Source of the DNA: Pseudorhodoferax soli | Lineage (GTDB): Bacteria; Pseudomonadota; Gammaproteobacteria; Burkholderiales; Burkholderiaceae_C | Direction of reading: 5' to 3' | Length of the DNA stretch: 64,000 bases | Assembly: GCF_003337555.1 (NCBI RefSeq) | Contig: NZ_QPJK01000001.1 | Coordinates: 868,001 to 932,000, forward strand | Shown here: positions 18,566 through 28,849 of the stretch, piece by piece | Layout: each line of letters starts with the position of its first letter | Numbering within the stretch: the first letter of the stretch is position 1 | Notes under the pieces: generated by a model | The model's input: the letters and a program-made list of their open reading frames with translations, nothing else | What the model was told of the DNA's origin: nothing | Databases searched by the model: none | Made by a program: the position numbers and the translations under genes

Positions 18566-19354
18566 TCAGACGACCAGGTCGCGGTAGGCGTGCCAGCTGG
18601 CGTGCGCGAGCCACGGCGCAGCCACCACCAGGCCCAGCAGCGCGGGCAGCATGGCCACCAGCGTGAGCCCCACCAGCAGCACCGCCCACAGCGCCAGCGG
18701 CAGCGGGTTCTCCAGCACCGCGCGCCAGCTGGTCAACACGGCCGCCAGCACGCCGATGCGCCGGTCCAGCAGGAGCGGGATGGCGATGACGCTGGAGGCG
18801 AACACGGGCGCGGCCAGCAAGGCGCCCAGCATCAGCCAGGCCTCGAACAGCCAGCCCTGACCGGCCGCAACAACGAGCAGCAGGAACTCCTCCGGCCGCG
18901 CCACCTGCCCCGGCGCGAAGCCCGTCACCAGCGCGGCGGACGTCACGACCCACCCGGTGCCCGCGAACGCGAGCAGCACACCGAACAGCAGCAGCCGGCC
19001 ATCCTTGGGCCACCAGACGCGCAGCACCACCGCAAGAGGTGGGCATGTGCCACGCTCCAGCGCGCGGCTGACCGCGTAGAGCCCCGTCGCCGCAATGGGT
19101 GCGACCAGCAAGAAGCCCGAGAAGGCGCCGGCCAGCAGCCAGAAGTGGGCATGCGCCCACAGCGCGAGTGCGCCGCCAAACGCCGCCAGGACCATGCCGT
19201 GCAGCAGGCCCGGCAGCGGGCAGCGCCACAGGTCCGCCCAGCCATGCGCCAGCCAGCGCAGCGGCGCAGCCGCGCCGACCGTGCGCACGGTATGGCGCTG
19301 GCTTTCGGTCAGGGCGCGGGAGGCTGTCCTTCTGGGCATGCGCCATGCTCCCAT
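18566..19354 (-). CDS. DUF2189 (BPSS1780-like) membrane protein
   Basis: A 262-residue polytopic protein, with the characteristic pattern HAHFWLLAGAFSGFLLVAPIAATGLYAVSRALERG in its first half and about six membrane segments. It belongs to the uncharacterised DUF2189 family. The start could be the codon at 19354 or the Met at 19339 (MPRRTASRAL); the second would remove five residues and is equally plausible. It is followed closely by the DUF2788 gene and preceded by another small membrane-protein gene, all on the same strand as clpB. Confidence 0.8.
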   Translation of the reverse strand: MGAWRMPRRTASRALTESQRHTVRTVGAAAPLRWLAHGWADLWRCPLPGLLHGMVLAAFGGALALWAHAHFWLLAGAFSGFLLVAPIAATGLYAVSRALERGTCPPLAVVLRVWWPKDGRLLLFGVLLAFAGTGWVVTSAALVTGFAPGQVARPEEFLLLVVAAGQGWLFEAWLMLGALLAAPVFASSVIAIPLLLDRRIGVLAAVLTSWRAVLENPLPLALWAVLLVGLTLVAMLPALLGLVVAAPWLAHASWHAYRDLVV

Positions 19355-19396
19355 GGCGCCACGCAGGCCGTGTTGACCTGCATCAAGCCCGCAATG

Positions 19397-19785
19397 TCAA
19401 TGGCGCGGCGTCTTGGCCTGGACGTCTTCCACGTCCTGCGTGATGGCGCCGGGCGGGCTGAAGGGCGAGGGCTCGCCCGGTGCGGGCTCCGGCGCGGCGC
19501 GGCCGCGTGGACGCGCGGCCTGCTGCTGCCAGCTGCGGTAGCGGCGCCAGCTGGCGGCCGGGTCCACACCCATGCCGCCGAAGCGCAGGATCACGGGGCG
19601 GCCGGTGAGCTTGGCCCACAACAGGCGCAGGCCGAACACCACAGCCAGCACGGCCGCCGCCAGCACCAGGCCGGCAGCCACCACCAGCCCCGCGGCCAGC
19701 AGGGCCAGCTGCAACATCAGGCGGACGAGGCCCGCTACGAAATCACCCACGGCCCCATCACTCCTTTGTTGCGCGCCCGCGATCA

Positions 19786-19786
<1 letters not shown>
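19397..19786 (-). CDS. Hypothetical membrane protein coupled to clpB
   Basis: A 129-residue protein of no family I recognise. One or two long hydrophobic segments (about residues 18-58, rich in Leu, Val and Ala) are followed by KLTGRPVILRFGG and a Pro/Arg-rich tail with SWRRYRSWQQQAARPRGR. The ATG at 19786 overlaps the clpB stop by one base (TGATG), so translation is probably coupled to clpB. That context hints at heat-inducible expression. Homologues may be lineage-specific. Confidence 0.7.
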
Positions 19787-22386
<2,600 letters not shown>

Positions 22387-22411
22387 GTTCGAGTTCTCCG
22401 AATTGCAACGA

Positions 22412-22440
22412 ACATGGGGAGAGGATGCGCCCGTTTCAAG
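22412..22440 (-). promoter_or_regulatory. Sigma-32 heat-shock promoter of clpB
   Basis: Read on the minus strand: -35 CTTGAAA (22440-22434), 14-bp spacer, -10 CCCCATGT (22419-22412), followed after 25 bp by the clpB ATG. This matches the RpoH consensus CTTGAAA-N(11-15)-CCCCATnT at every fixed base. ClpB and the genes coupled to it are therefore probably heat-shock induced. Confidence 0.85.
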
Positions 22441-22446
22441 GGCGGC

Positions 22447-22468
22447 GCTGTCGGTGCGCGCCGACAGC
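22447..22468. terminator. Inverted repeat between moaE and clpB
   Basis: GCTGTCGG-TGCGCG-CCGACAGC is a perfect 8-bp stem, 22 bp after the moaE stop and just upstream of the clpB -35. No T-run follows, so it may end moaE transcription weakly or bind a regulator. Confidence 0.35.
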
Positions 22469-22489
22469 TTGATCTGGATCGGGCCCGGC

Positions 22490-22975
22490 TCAGGCGTTCC
22501 GCGCGGCAATGCCCCAGCGCGCCAGCGCCGCGTCGTCGCTGACGCGGGCGTCGACCCAGCGGCCGCCCTCGGGCGTCTGTTCCTTCTTCCAGAACGGGGC
22601 CTGGGTCTTGAGGTAGTCCATCAGGAATTCGCAGGCCTGGAAGGAGGCGCCGCGGTGCGCCGAGGTGACGGCCACCAGCACGATCTGATCGGTAGGTGCC
22701 AGCGGACCGACGCGGTGCACCACGCGCGCGCCGTAGAGCGGAAAGCGGGCGAAGGCTTCGTCGACCATGGCCTCGATGGCGCGCTCGGTCATGCCGGGGT
22801 AGTGCTCCAGCTCCAGCGCCGTGACCTGGCCGGCCACGTCGGGGTGGTGGTCGCGCACGGTGCCGACGAAGCTGCAGACGGCCCCCACGCGGGCGTCCTG
22901 CGCGCGCAGGGCGGCGATCTCGGCGCCGAGGTCGAAGTCTTCGGTCTGGATGCTGACGCGGGCGGTGCTGGGCAT
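22490..22975 (-). CDS. moaE: Molybdopterin synthase catalytic subunit MoaE
   Basis: A 161-residue large subunit of molybdopterin synthase, which uses the thiocarboxylated MoaD tail to add two sulfurs to precursor Z. Motifs: FVGTVRDHH (about 35-43), LELEHYPGM, and the active-site Lys region [14 protein letters not shown] near the C-terminus. It is separated from moaD by a plus-strand dapA-like gene, so it presumably has its own promoter in the 22976-23212 interval. clpB follows 103 bp downstream on the same strand. Confidence 0.95.
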   Translation of the reverse strand: MPSTARVSIQTEDFDLGAEIAALRAQDARVGAVCSFVGTVRDHHPDVAGQVTALELEHYPGMTERAIEAMVDEAFARFPLYGARVVHRVGPLAPTDQIVLVAVTSAHRGASFQACEFLMDYLKTQAPFWKKEQTPEGGRWVDARVSDDAALARWGIAARNA

Positions 22976-22995
22976 GCGGCGATTCTCGCGCAGGC

Positions 22996-23001
22996 TACAC
23001 T
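22996..23001 (+). promoter_or_regulatory. -10 box of the dapA-like leader transcript
   Basis: TACACT lies 8 bp before the ATG of a 26-residue ORF. The surrounding 17 nt, GGCTACACTCGCGCCCC, differ at one base from the block before the P-loop kinase leader at 56511. No clear -35 is visible. Confidence 0.4.
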
Positions 23002-23009
23002 CGCGCCCC

Positions 23010-23090
23010 ATGTTCGCCCCCACCGCCCGCACCGCCACCTCCGTGGCCGGCTGCTGCGCGAAAAAAGCGAACAAACCGCTGCTCGTCTGA
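23010..23090 (+). CDS. Candidate 26-residue leader peptide upstream of dapA-like gene
   Basis: An ATG located 8 bp after a -10-like box would be translated as a leaderless ORF of 26 codons. The peptide begins MFAPTARTATSVAG, then has a Cys-Cys pair, a Lys-Lys encoded by a run of six A, and ends PLLV. It ends just before a strong hairpin and about 130 nt before the dapA-like start. The position suggests a regulatory leader peptide, perhaps sensing cysteine or translation rate. I know no named family matching it; chance occurrence cannot be excluded. Confidence 0.35.
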   Translation: MFAPTARTATSVAGCCAKKANKPLLV

Positions 23091-23094
23091 CCGG

Positions 23095-23139
23095 GGCTGC
23101 GGTTCCGTCGTCGGATGTGCGACGGAACCCCTGGCAGCC
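23095..23139 (+). promoter_or_regulatory. Leader hairpin 1 (attenuator-like) before dapA-like gene
   Basis: A perfect 10-bp stem GGTTCCGTCG/CGACGGAACC (23101-23110 with 23120-23129, 9-nt loop) is extended by an outer GGCTG/CAGCC pairing (23095-23099 with 23135-23139), followed by TTTCT. It could be a weak terminator or a structural element. Confidence 0.45.
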
Positions 23140-23166
23140 TTTCTGCACGAGCTTCGCGCGCGCTCC

Positions 23167-23211
23167 CCTTCGATGGTCGACCCTGACGGTCTTGCTGTAC
23201 CCATCGAAAGG
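23167..23211 (+). promoter_or_regulatory. Leader hairpin 2 covering the dapA-like ribosome-binding site
   Basis: TTCGATGG (23169-23176) pairs with CCATCGAA (23201-23208). With one bulged A it extends so that CC at 23167-23168 pairs with the GG of the Shine-Dalgarno AAAGGA (23207-23212). A small GACC/GGTC hairpin sits inside the loop. The structure would hide the ribosome-binding site. Confidence 0.45.
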
Positions 23212-23218
23212 AATGTTT

Positions 23219-24106
23219 GTGTCTTCTGCTTCTCCCCTGTTCTCCGGCCTGTGGATTCCACTGGTCACGCCCTTCACCGCCGACGACCGCGTCGACCATG
23301 CTGCGCTGGCCGCCCTGGTGCGCGACCTGGCCGGCCGCAGTGTGGCCGGCTTCGTGCCCTGCGGCAGCACCGGCGAAGCCGCCGCGCTGACGGCCGAGGA
23401 ACAGCTGGCCGTGCTGGACACCACGCTTGCCGCGGCGCAGGGCCTGCCCGTGTTGATGGGCGTGGGCGGCTACCGGTTGCAAGGCGTGCTGGCGCAATTG
23501 GAAGCCGTCTGCACGCGGCCTGTGGCCGGCGTGCTGGTGGCGGCGCCGTTCTACATCCGCCCCTCCCAGGAAGGGCTGCTGACCTGGTTCCGCACCGTGG
23601 CCGACGCCAGCCCCGTGCCGCTGGTGCTCTACGACATTCCGTACCGCACCGGCGCGGAACTGCGGCTGGAAACACTGCTGGCGCTGGCGGCGCACCCGCG
23701 CATCCAGGCCATCAAGGACTGCGGCGGCGACGCGGGCAAGACGGCTGCGCTGATCGCCGACGGCCGGCTGGCGGTGCTGGCTGGCGAGGACGCGCAGATC
23801 TTCGGCAGCCTGGCCCTGGGCGCCACCGGCGCGATCGCGGCCAGCGCGCACCGGCACACCGAGCGCTTCGTGCAGGTGATCGAACGGCTGCGGGCTGGCG
23901 CGCTGGCCGAGGCGCGGGCCTTGTGGCAGCCGCTGCTGCCCTGGGTGCAAGCCGTGTTTGCGGAGCCCAACCCCGGCCCGATCAAGGCGTTGCTGGCCGA
24001 AGCCGGACAGATGGACAACCGCCTGCGCGCCCCGATGACTGCGGCCTCCCCGGCCCTGCGCCAGCGCCTGCGCGCGCTGGAAGACGCCCTGCTCAGCCGC
24101 CCGTGA
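23219..24106 (+). CDS. dapA: DapA-like dihydrodipicolinate synthase family protein
   Basis: A 295-residue TIM-barrel lyase of the DapA/N-acetylneuraminate lyase family. DapA condenses pyruvate with aspartate semialdehyde in lysine synthesis. Motifs: pyruvate-binding GSTGEAAALT (about 42-51), catalytic Tyr in LYDIPYRTG and Schiff-base Lys in AIKDCGGD. The Arg of the RTG motif fits true DapA, but related aldolases share it. I chose GTG 23219 because AAAGGA ends 6 nt before it; ATG 23213 is directly adjacent to that sequence, too close for use. It lies on the plus strand inside a minus-strand moa cluster and its 3' end overlaps moaD by 14 nt. Confidence 0.85.
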   Translation: MSSASPLFSGLWIPLVTPFTADDRVDHAALAALVRDLAGRSVAGFVPCGSTGEAAALTAEEQLAVLDTTLAAAQGLPVLMGVGGYRLQGVLAQLEAVCTRPVAGVLVAAPFYIRPSQEGLLTWFRTVADASPVPLVLYDIPYRTGAELRLETLLALAAHPRIQAIKDCGGDAGKTAALIADGRLAVLAGEDAQIFGSLALGATGAIAASAHRHTERFVQVIERLRAGALAEARALWQPLLPWVQAVFAEPNPGPIKALLAEAGQMDNRLRAPMTAASPALRQRLRALEDALLSRP

Positions 24107-24344
24107 CGGGCGGGAAGAAGGCGACTTCGGCGCCTTCGTGCAGCGCGGCGGATTCGTCCTGCATCTGCTGGTCCACGGCCACGCGCACGGCGCGGCCACG
24201 GGCCAGCAGCTCGGCGTAGGCGCCGCCGCGCGCGAGCAGCTCGTCGCGCAGCGCGCCGACGGTGGCGGCCTCGGTCTGCATGGACTCCTGGCCCAGGCCC
24301 AGGCCTTCGCGGATGGAGGCGAAATAGCGGATGGAGAGCTTCAT
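24093..24344 (-). CDS. moaD: Molybdopterin synthase sulfur carrier subunit MoaD
   Basis: An 83-residue ubiquitin-like protein starting MKLSIRYFASIREGLG and ending in the required Gly-Gly (PPVTGG), whose terminal carboxylate is adenylated and converted to thiocarboxylate for MoaE. The ATG overlaps the moeA stop by ATGA, so it is the final gene of the alaA-hom-thrC-mobB-moeA-moaD chain. Its last 14 nt overlap the convergent dapA-like gene. Confidence 0.95.
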   Translation of the reverse strand: MKLSIRYFASIREGLGLGQESMQTEAATVGALRDELLARGGAYAELLARGRAVRVAVDQQMQDESAALHEGAEVAFFPPVTGG

Positions 24345-25585
24345 CCCCACAGGTCCTCGAACGGCAGGAAGCGCACGGTGTCGCCGCGCGCGATGGGCTG
24401 GCCGGCTGGCGTGTCCACCAGGCCATCGCCCCAGGCGACGGATGTCAGCACGCCCGAGCTCTGGTTGGGGAACAGCTCCAGCGCGCCATCGGCATTGCGG
24501 CGCGCGCGCAGGAACTCGCGGCGCCGGTCCGCGCGCTTCCACTCGAAGGCGGCAGGCAGGTGCACCACGGCAGGCGCCGTGTGCGCGGCGCCCTGCAGCT
24601 TGAGCAGGAATGGGCGGACCAGCATCAGGAAGGTGACCAGGCTGGACACCGGATTGCCGGGCAGACCGATGAAATGGCAGGCCGCGCCATCGGTGCCGGG
24701 AATGGACCCATAAGCAAACGGCTTGCCCGGCTTGATCGCGATCTGCCAGAGCTCCAGCCGCCCGAGGGCCTGCACGGCGGGCTTGACATGGTCCTCCTCG
24801 CCGACCGAGACGCCGCCGCTGGTCAGCACCATGTCGTGGCCCTCGGCTGCGTTGCGCAGAGCCTGGACGGTGGCGTCCAGCCGGTCCGGCACGATGCCCA
24901 GGTCGCTGACCTCGCAGCCCAGGCGGAGCAGCAGCGCACGCAGGAAGAAGCGGTTGGAGTTGTAGATCGCGCCGGGGCGCATCTGCGCGGGTGGCACCTC
25001 GCCCGGCATCACGAGTTCGTCGCCGGTGGAAAACAGCGCCACGCGCGGGCGGCGCGCGACCGTCAGCTCCGCCAGGCCGATGCTGGCCGCCATGCCCAGT
25101 GCGGCCGGCGTCAGGCGCGTGCCCTGTACGAGCACGGTGGCGCCCAGCGCCACATCCTCGCCAGCGCGGCGAATGGACTGGCCGGGGGCAGGCGCAGTGC
25201 GCACGCGGATGCGGCCATCGTCGAGCAGTTCGCAGTCTTCCTGCATGACGACGGCGTCCGCGCCCTGGGGCACGGGCGCACCGGTGAAGATGCGCGCGGC
25301 CGTGCCGGCGGCCAGGGCCGCACCCGTGCTGCCGGCCGGGATGCGCTGCGACACGGGCAGCACGGAACCTGCGGCGGGCACATCGGCGCAGCGCAGCGCG
25401 TAGCCGTCCATGGCGCTGTTGTCCAGCGGCGGCACCTGCAGGCCGGACACCGCATCGCGCGCCAGCACGCGGTGGTCGGCATCGAAGGTGGACACGGTTT
25501 CGGTGGCGGCCAGCGGCTCGGCGTAGCCCAGCAGTTGGGCCAGGGCCTCGTCCAGGGTCTTGAGCTTGGCGGCGGGGTCGGTCAT
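24341..25585 (-). CDS. moeA: Molybdopterin molybdenumtransferase MoeA
   Basis: A 414-residue enzyme that inserts molybdate into adenylylated molybdopterin. Motifs: PPLDNSAMDGYAL (about 51-63), RIFTGAPVPQGADAVVMQE, the MoCF-binding FSTGDEL and TSGGVSVGEEDHV, and a C-terminal beta-barrel domain. The ATG at 25585 is preceded by the mobB stop with an ATGA overlap; the next gene moaD overlaps in the same way. Normal length for the family. Confidence 0.96.
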   Translation of the reverse strand: MTDPAAKLKTLDEALAQLLGYAEPLAATETVSTFDADHRVLARDAVSGLQVPPLDNSAMDGYALRCADVPAAGSVLPVSQRIPAGSTGAALAAGTAARIFTGAPVPQGADAVVMQEDCELLDDGRIRVRTAPAPGQSIRRAGEDVALGATVLVQGTRLTPAALGMAASIGLAELTVARRPRVALFSTGDELVMPGEVPPAQMRPGAIYNSNRFFLRALLLRLGCEVSDLGIVPDRLDATVQALRNAAEGHDMVLTSGGVSVGEEDHVKPAVQALGRLELWQIAIKPGKPFAYGSIPGTDGAACHFIGLPGNPVSSLVTFLMLVRPFLLKLQGAAHTAPAVVHLPAAFEWKRADRRREFLRARRNADGALELFPNQSSGVLTSVAWGDGLVDTPAGQPIARGDTVRFLPFEDLWG

Positions 25586-26115
25586 GCGGCAGGGTCCAAA
25601 CGGTGGGCGAAGAGCGCGGCATTGTCGGCCAGCCAACGGGCCAGCGCCGGCACGTCGTTCAGTTCCAGCACCGGGCACAGGGGCGCGGGCTGGAGTTCGG
25701 CCGGCGCGTCGGTCAGCACGGCGCGGACATGCCGGTCTTCGGGATAGCGCGCGGGGCGCTGGTCGCCGGCGCGGCGCAGTTCCAGCCGCGGCAGGTCCTC
25801 GTGCTTGAAGCCTTCGACGAGCACCCAGTCCACATGCTGGCGCAACTCTGCAACCAAGCCACGCGCGGTCGGCGCGTGCTCCGTGGCGTATTCGCGCAGC
25901 AATGCAAGGCGGCGGTCGGAGGCGATCACCACCTCCTGCGCGCCGGCCTCCCGGTGGCGCCAGCTGTCCTTGCCCGGCGTGTCGATGTCGAAGCCGTGGT
26001 GCGCGTGCTTGACGACAGAGACCGTCTCGCCGCGCGCCTTGAGCAGGGGGATCAGCCGCTCGATCAGCGTGGTCTTGCCGGCGCCCGAGTAGCCGACAAA
26101 TCCCACGACCTTCAT
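25582..26115 (-). CDS. mobB: Molybdopterin-guanine dinucleotide biosynthesis adaptor MobB
   Basis: A 177-residue P-loop GTPase that assists MobA in forming the guanine-dinucleotide cofactor. Walker A is GYSGAGKTTLIERL (about 8-21); further motifs are VVKHAHHGFDIDTPGKDS and DWVLVEGFKHEDLPRLEL. It overlaps both thrC (upstream) and moeA (downstream) by 4 nt. Its presence implies that at least one dinucleotide-type molybdoenzyme is made, though none is encoded here. Confidence 0.95.
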   Translation of the reverse strand: MKVVGFVGYSGAGKTTLIERLIPLLKARGETVSVVKHAHHGFDIDTPGKDSWRHREAGAQEVVIASDRRLALLREYATEHAPTARGLVAELRQHVDWVLVEGFKHEDLPRLELRRAGDQRPARYPEDRHVRAVLTDAPAELQPAPLCPVLELNDVPALARWLADNAALFAHRLDPAA

Positions 26116-27527
26116 GCGCAGTGTTCGGCGATGTAGCGCTTCACGAAGTCTGCGTCGGCCGGGACCCGCTGCACGCGGCGCGGCAGGTTCTCGATGCCTT
26201 CGAACCTGGCCGGCCGCTCGGGCGCTCGGCCCAGGGCTTCGACGATGGTCTCGGCGAACTTGATCGGCAGTGCGGTCTCGAGCACCACCATGGGCACGCC
26301 CGCGCTGCGCTGCTCGCGCGCCACCTTGAGGCCGTCGGCCGTGTGCGTGTCGATCATCTGGCCGAAACGCTGGTAGGTGTCACGGATGGTCGCGAGGCGG
26401 TCCGCGTGCGTGCTCTTGCCACTGGCGAAGCCGAAGCGGGTGGCAGCCTGCGCGAACAGCGGGTCGGCCGACAGGTCGAAGCGGCCCGTGCGCGCCAGGC
26501 CTGCACCGAACAGCTCGGCCGTGCGCGCGCCGTCGCGGCCCAGCAGGTCGAACACGAAGCGCTCGAAGTTGGACGCCTTGGAGATGTCCATGGACGGGCT
26601 GGAGGTCTCGTGCGTGTCGGCGCTGCCGCGCACGCGGTAGACGCCGGTGCGGAAGAACTCGTCGAGCACGTCGTTCTCGTTCGTGGCGACGACCAGTTGG
26701 GCGATCGGCAGGCCCATCATGCGCGCGACATGGCCGGCGCAGACGTTGCCGAAGTTGCCCGAGGGCACGGTGAAGCTGACCTGCTCGCCATCCGTCTTCG
26801 TGGCCTGGAAGTAGCCCGCAAAGTAGTAGACCACCTGGGCCAACAGCCGCGCCCAGTTGATCGAGTTCACCGTGCCGATGCGGTACTGGCGCTTGAATGC
26901 GAGGTCGTTGGAAACGGCCTTGACGATGTCCTGGCAGTCGTCGAACACGCCGTCGACGGCCAGGTTGTGGATGTTGGCGTCCTGCAGGCTGAACATCTGC
27001 GCCTGCTGGAACCCACTCATGCGCCCGTACGGCGAGGTCATGAACACGCGCACGCCCTGCTTGCCGCGCATGGCGTATTCGGCCGCGCTGCCGGTGTCGC
27101 CGCTGGTGGCGCCCAGGATGTTGAGCTCCTCGCCGCGCCGGCCCAGTTCGTACTCGAACAGGTTGCCAAGCAGCTGCATGGCCATGTCCTTGAAGGCCAG
27201 CGTGGGGCCGTTGGACAGGGCTTCGAGGAACACGCCGTCTTCGAGTTGGCGCAGCGGCACGATGGCCTCGGTGCCGAAGACCTCGCGCGTGTAGGTCTTG
27301 GCGCAGAGGGCCTTGAGGTCGGCGGCCGGAATGTCGTCGATGTAGAGCGACAGGACCTCGAACGCCAGTTCGGCGTAGGGCAGGCTGCGCCAGCGCGCAA
27401 GCGTGGCCGCATCGACCTGCGGGTACCGCTCGGGCAGGTACAGGCCGCCGTCGGGCGCCAAGCCTTCGAGCAGGATGTCGCAGAAGCGCTTGCGGTCGGG
27501 GTGGCCGCGGGTCGACAGGTAATGCAT
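26112..27527 (-). CDS. thrC: Threonine synthase
   Basis: A 471-residue PLP enzyme converting O-phosphohomoserine to threonine. It starts MHYLSTRGHPDRKRFCDILLEG, the long class typical of proteobacteria. The PLP-binding Lys is in GPTLAFKDMAMQLLG, followed by the substrate loop GATSGDTGSAA and by TVPSGNFGNVCAGHVARMMG. Its ATG overlaps the hom stop (TGATG), and its stop overlaps mobB (ATGA). Confidence 0.97.
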   Translation of the reverse strand: MHYLSTRGHPDRKRFCDILLEGLAPDGGLYLPERYPQVDAATLARWRSLPYAELAFEVLSLYIDDIPAADLKALCAKTYTREVFGTEAIVPLRQLEDGVFLEALSNGPTLAFKDMAMQLLGNLFEYELGRRGEELNILGATSGDTGSAAEYAMRGKQGVRVFMTSPYGRMSGFQQAQMFSLQDANIHNLAVDGVFDDCQDIVKAVSNDLAFKRQYRIGTVNSINWARLLAQVVYYFAGYFQATKTDGEQVSFTVPSGNFGNVCAGHVARMMGLPIAQLVVATNENDVLDEFFRTGVYRVRGSADTHETSSPSMDISKASNFERFVFDLLGRDGARTAELFGAGLARTGRFDLSADPLFAQAATRFGFASGKSTHADRLATIRDTYQRFGQMIDTHTADGLKVAREQRSAGVPMVVLETALPIKFAETIVEALGRAPERPARFEGIENLPRRVQRVPADADFVKRYIAEHCA

Positions 27528-28849
27528 CAGTTCAGCTCTTCCTTGCGGATGCGCGTGATGGGCGCCAGCACGGTCGGCAGGGCCTGCATCTTGGCGATCG
27601 CGGCGTCCATCAGCGCCTCCTGGCAGTCGTGCGTGAGGATGATGAGATCGGTCTGCGTCGAGCCTTCGCCGCCCACCTCGTCGGCTTCGCGCTGCAGCAC
27701 GGCGTCGATGCTGATGCCGGACTCGGCCAACAGGCCGGTGACCTTGGCCAGCACGCCGGCCTGGTCGGCCACGCGCAAGCGCAGGTAGTAACTGGTGACC
27801 ACCTCGCCCATGGGCAAGACCTGCAGGTCGCTCAGTGCGTCGTGCTGGAAGGCCAGGTGCGGCACGCGGTGCTCGGGGTCGGCCGTGTGCAGGCGGGTGA
27901 TGTCGACGAGGTCGGCGATCACGGCGCTGGCGGTGGGCTCGCTGCCGGCACCCTTGCCGTAGTACAGGGTGGTGCCCACGGCATCGGCCTGCACGACGAC
28001 GGCGTTCATCGCGCCCTCGACATTGGCGATCAGGCGCTTGGCCGGCACCAGGCTGGGGTGCACGCGCAGCTCCACGCCCTTCTCCACGCGCTTGGTGATG
28101 CCCAGCAGCTTGATGCGGTAGCCCAGCTGCTCGGCGTAGCGGATGTCTTGCGCCGACAGCTTGGTGATGCCTTCCACGTAGGCCTTGTCGAATTGCACCG
28201 GGATGCCGAAGGCGATCGCCGACATGATGGTGGCCTTGTGCGCGGCATCCACGCCTTCGATGTCGAAGGTCGGGTCGGCCTCGGCATAGCCCAGGCGCTG
28301 GGCTTCCTTGAGCACCACGTCGAAGTCCAGCCCCTTGCTGCGCATCTCCGACAGGATGAAGTTGGTGGTGCCGTTGATGATGCCGGCGATCCACTGGATG
28401 CGGTTGGCCGTGAGCCCCTCGCGCAGCGCCTTGATGATGGGGATGCCACCGGCCACGGCGGCCTCGAACGCCACGATCACGCCCCTGGCCTGGGCCGCCG
28501 CGAAGATCTCGGTGCCGTGCACGGCCAGCAGCGCCTTGTTGGCGGTAACCACGTGCTTGCCGGCAGCGATGGCTTCGAGCACGAGCTGCTTGGCGATGCC
28601 GTAGCCGCCGATCAGCTCGACCACGATGTCGATGGACGGGTCGGCAATGACGGCGCGCGCATCGGCCACGACCTTCACGTCGCTGCCGACAATTTCACGC
28701 GCACGCTCGACGTTCAGGTCGGCCACGGTCGCGATCTCGATGCCACGGCCGGCGCGGCGCCGGATCTCCTGCTGGTTGCGCGCGAGAACGTTGAAGACGC
28801 CGCTGCCGACGGTGCCGATGCCCAGAAGGCCGACCTGGATGGGTTTCAT
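27527..28849 (-). CDS. hom: Homoserine dehydrogenase
   Basis: A 440-residue monofunctional enzyme reducing aspartate semialdehyde to homoserine for threonine and methionine synthesis. NAD(P)-binding GLLGIGTVGSGVFNVL (about 7-22), catalytic-domain signature with IIKALREGLTANRI and GYAEADPTFDIEGVDAAHK, and a C-terminal ACT domain (about 360-435: VLAKVTGLLAESGISIDAV) that normally gives threonine feedback inhibition. No aspartokinase is fused. The start overlaps the alaA stop by ATGA. Confidence 0.97.
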   Translation of the reverse strand: MKPIQVGLLGIGTVGSGVFNVLARNQQEIRRRAGRGIEIATVADLNVERAREIVGSDVKVVADARAVIADPSIDIVVELIGGYGIAKQLVLEAIAAGKHVVTANKALLAVHGTEIFAAAQARGVIVAFEAAVAGGIPIIKALREGLTANRIQWIAGIINGTTNFILSEMRSKGLDFDVVLKEAQRLGYAEADPTFDIEGVDAAHKATIMSAIAFGIPVQFDKAYVEGITKLSAQDIRYAEQLGYRIKLLGITKRVEKGVELRVHPSLVPAKRLIANVEGAMNAVVVQADAVGTTLYYGKGAGSEPTASAVIADLVDITRLHTADPEHRVPHLAFQHDALSDLQVLPMGEVVTSYYLRLRVADQAGVLAKVTGLLAESGISIDAVLQREADEVGGEGSTQTDLIILTHDCQEALMDAAIAKMQALPTVLAPITRIRKEELN

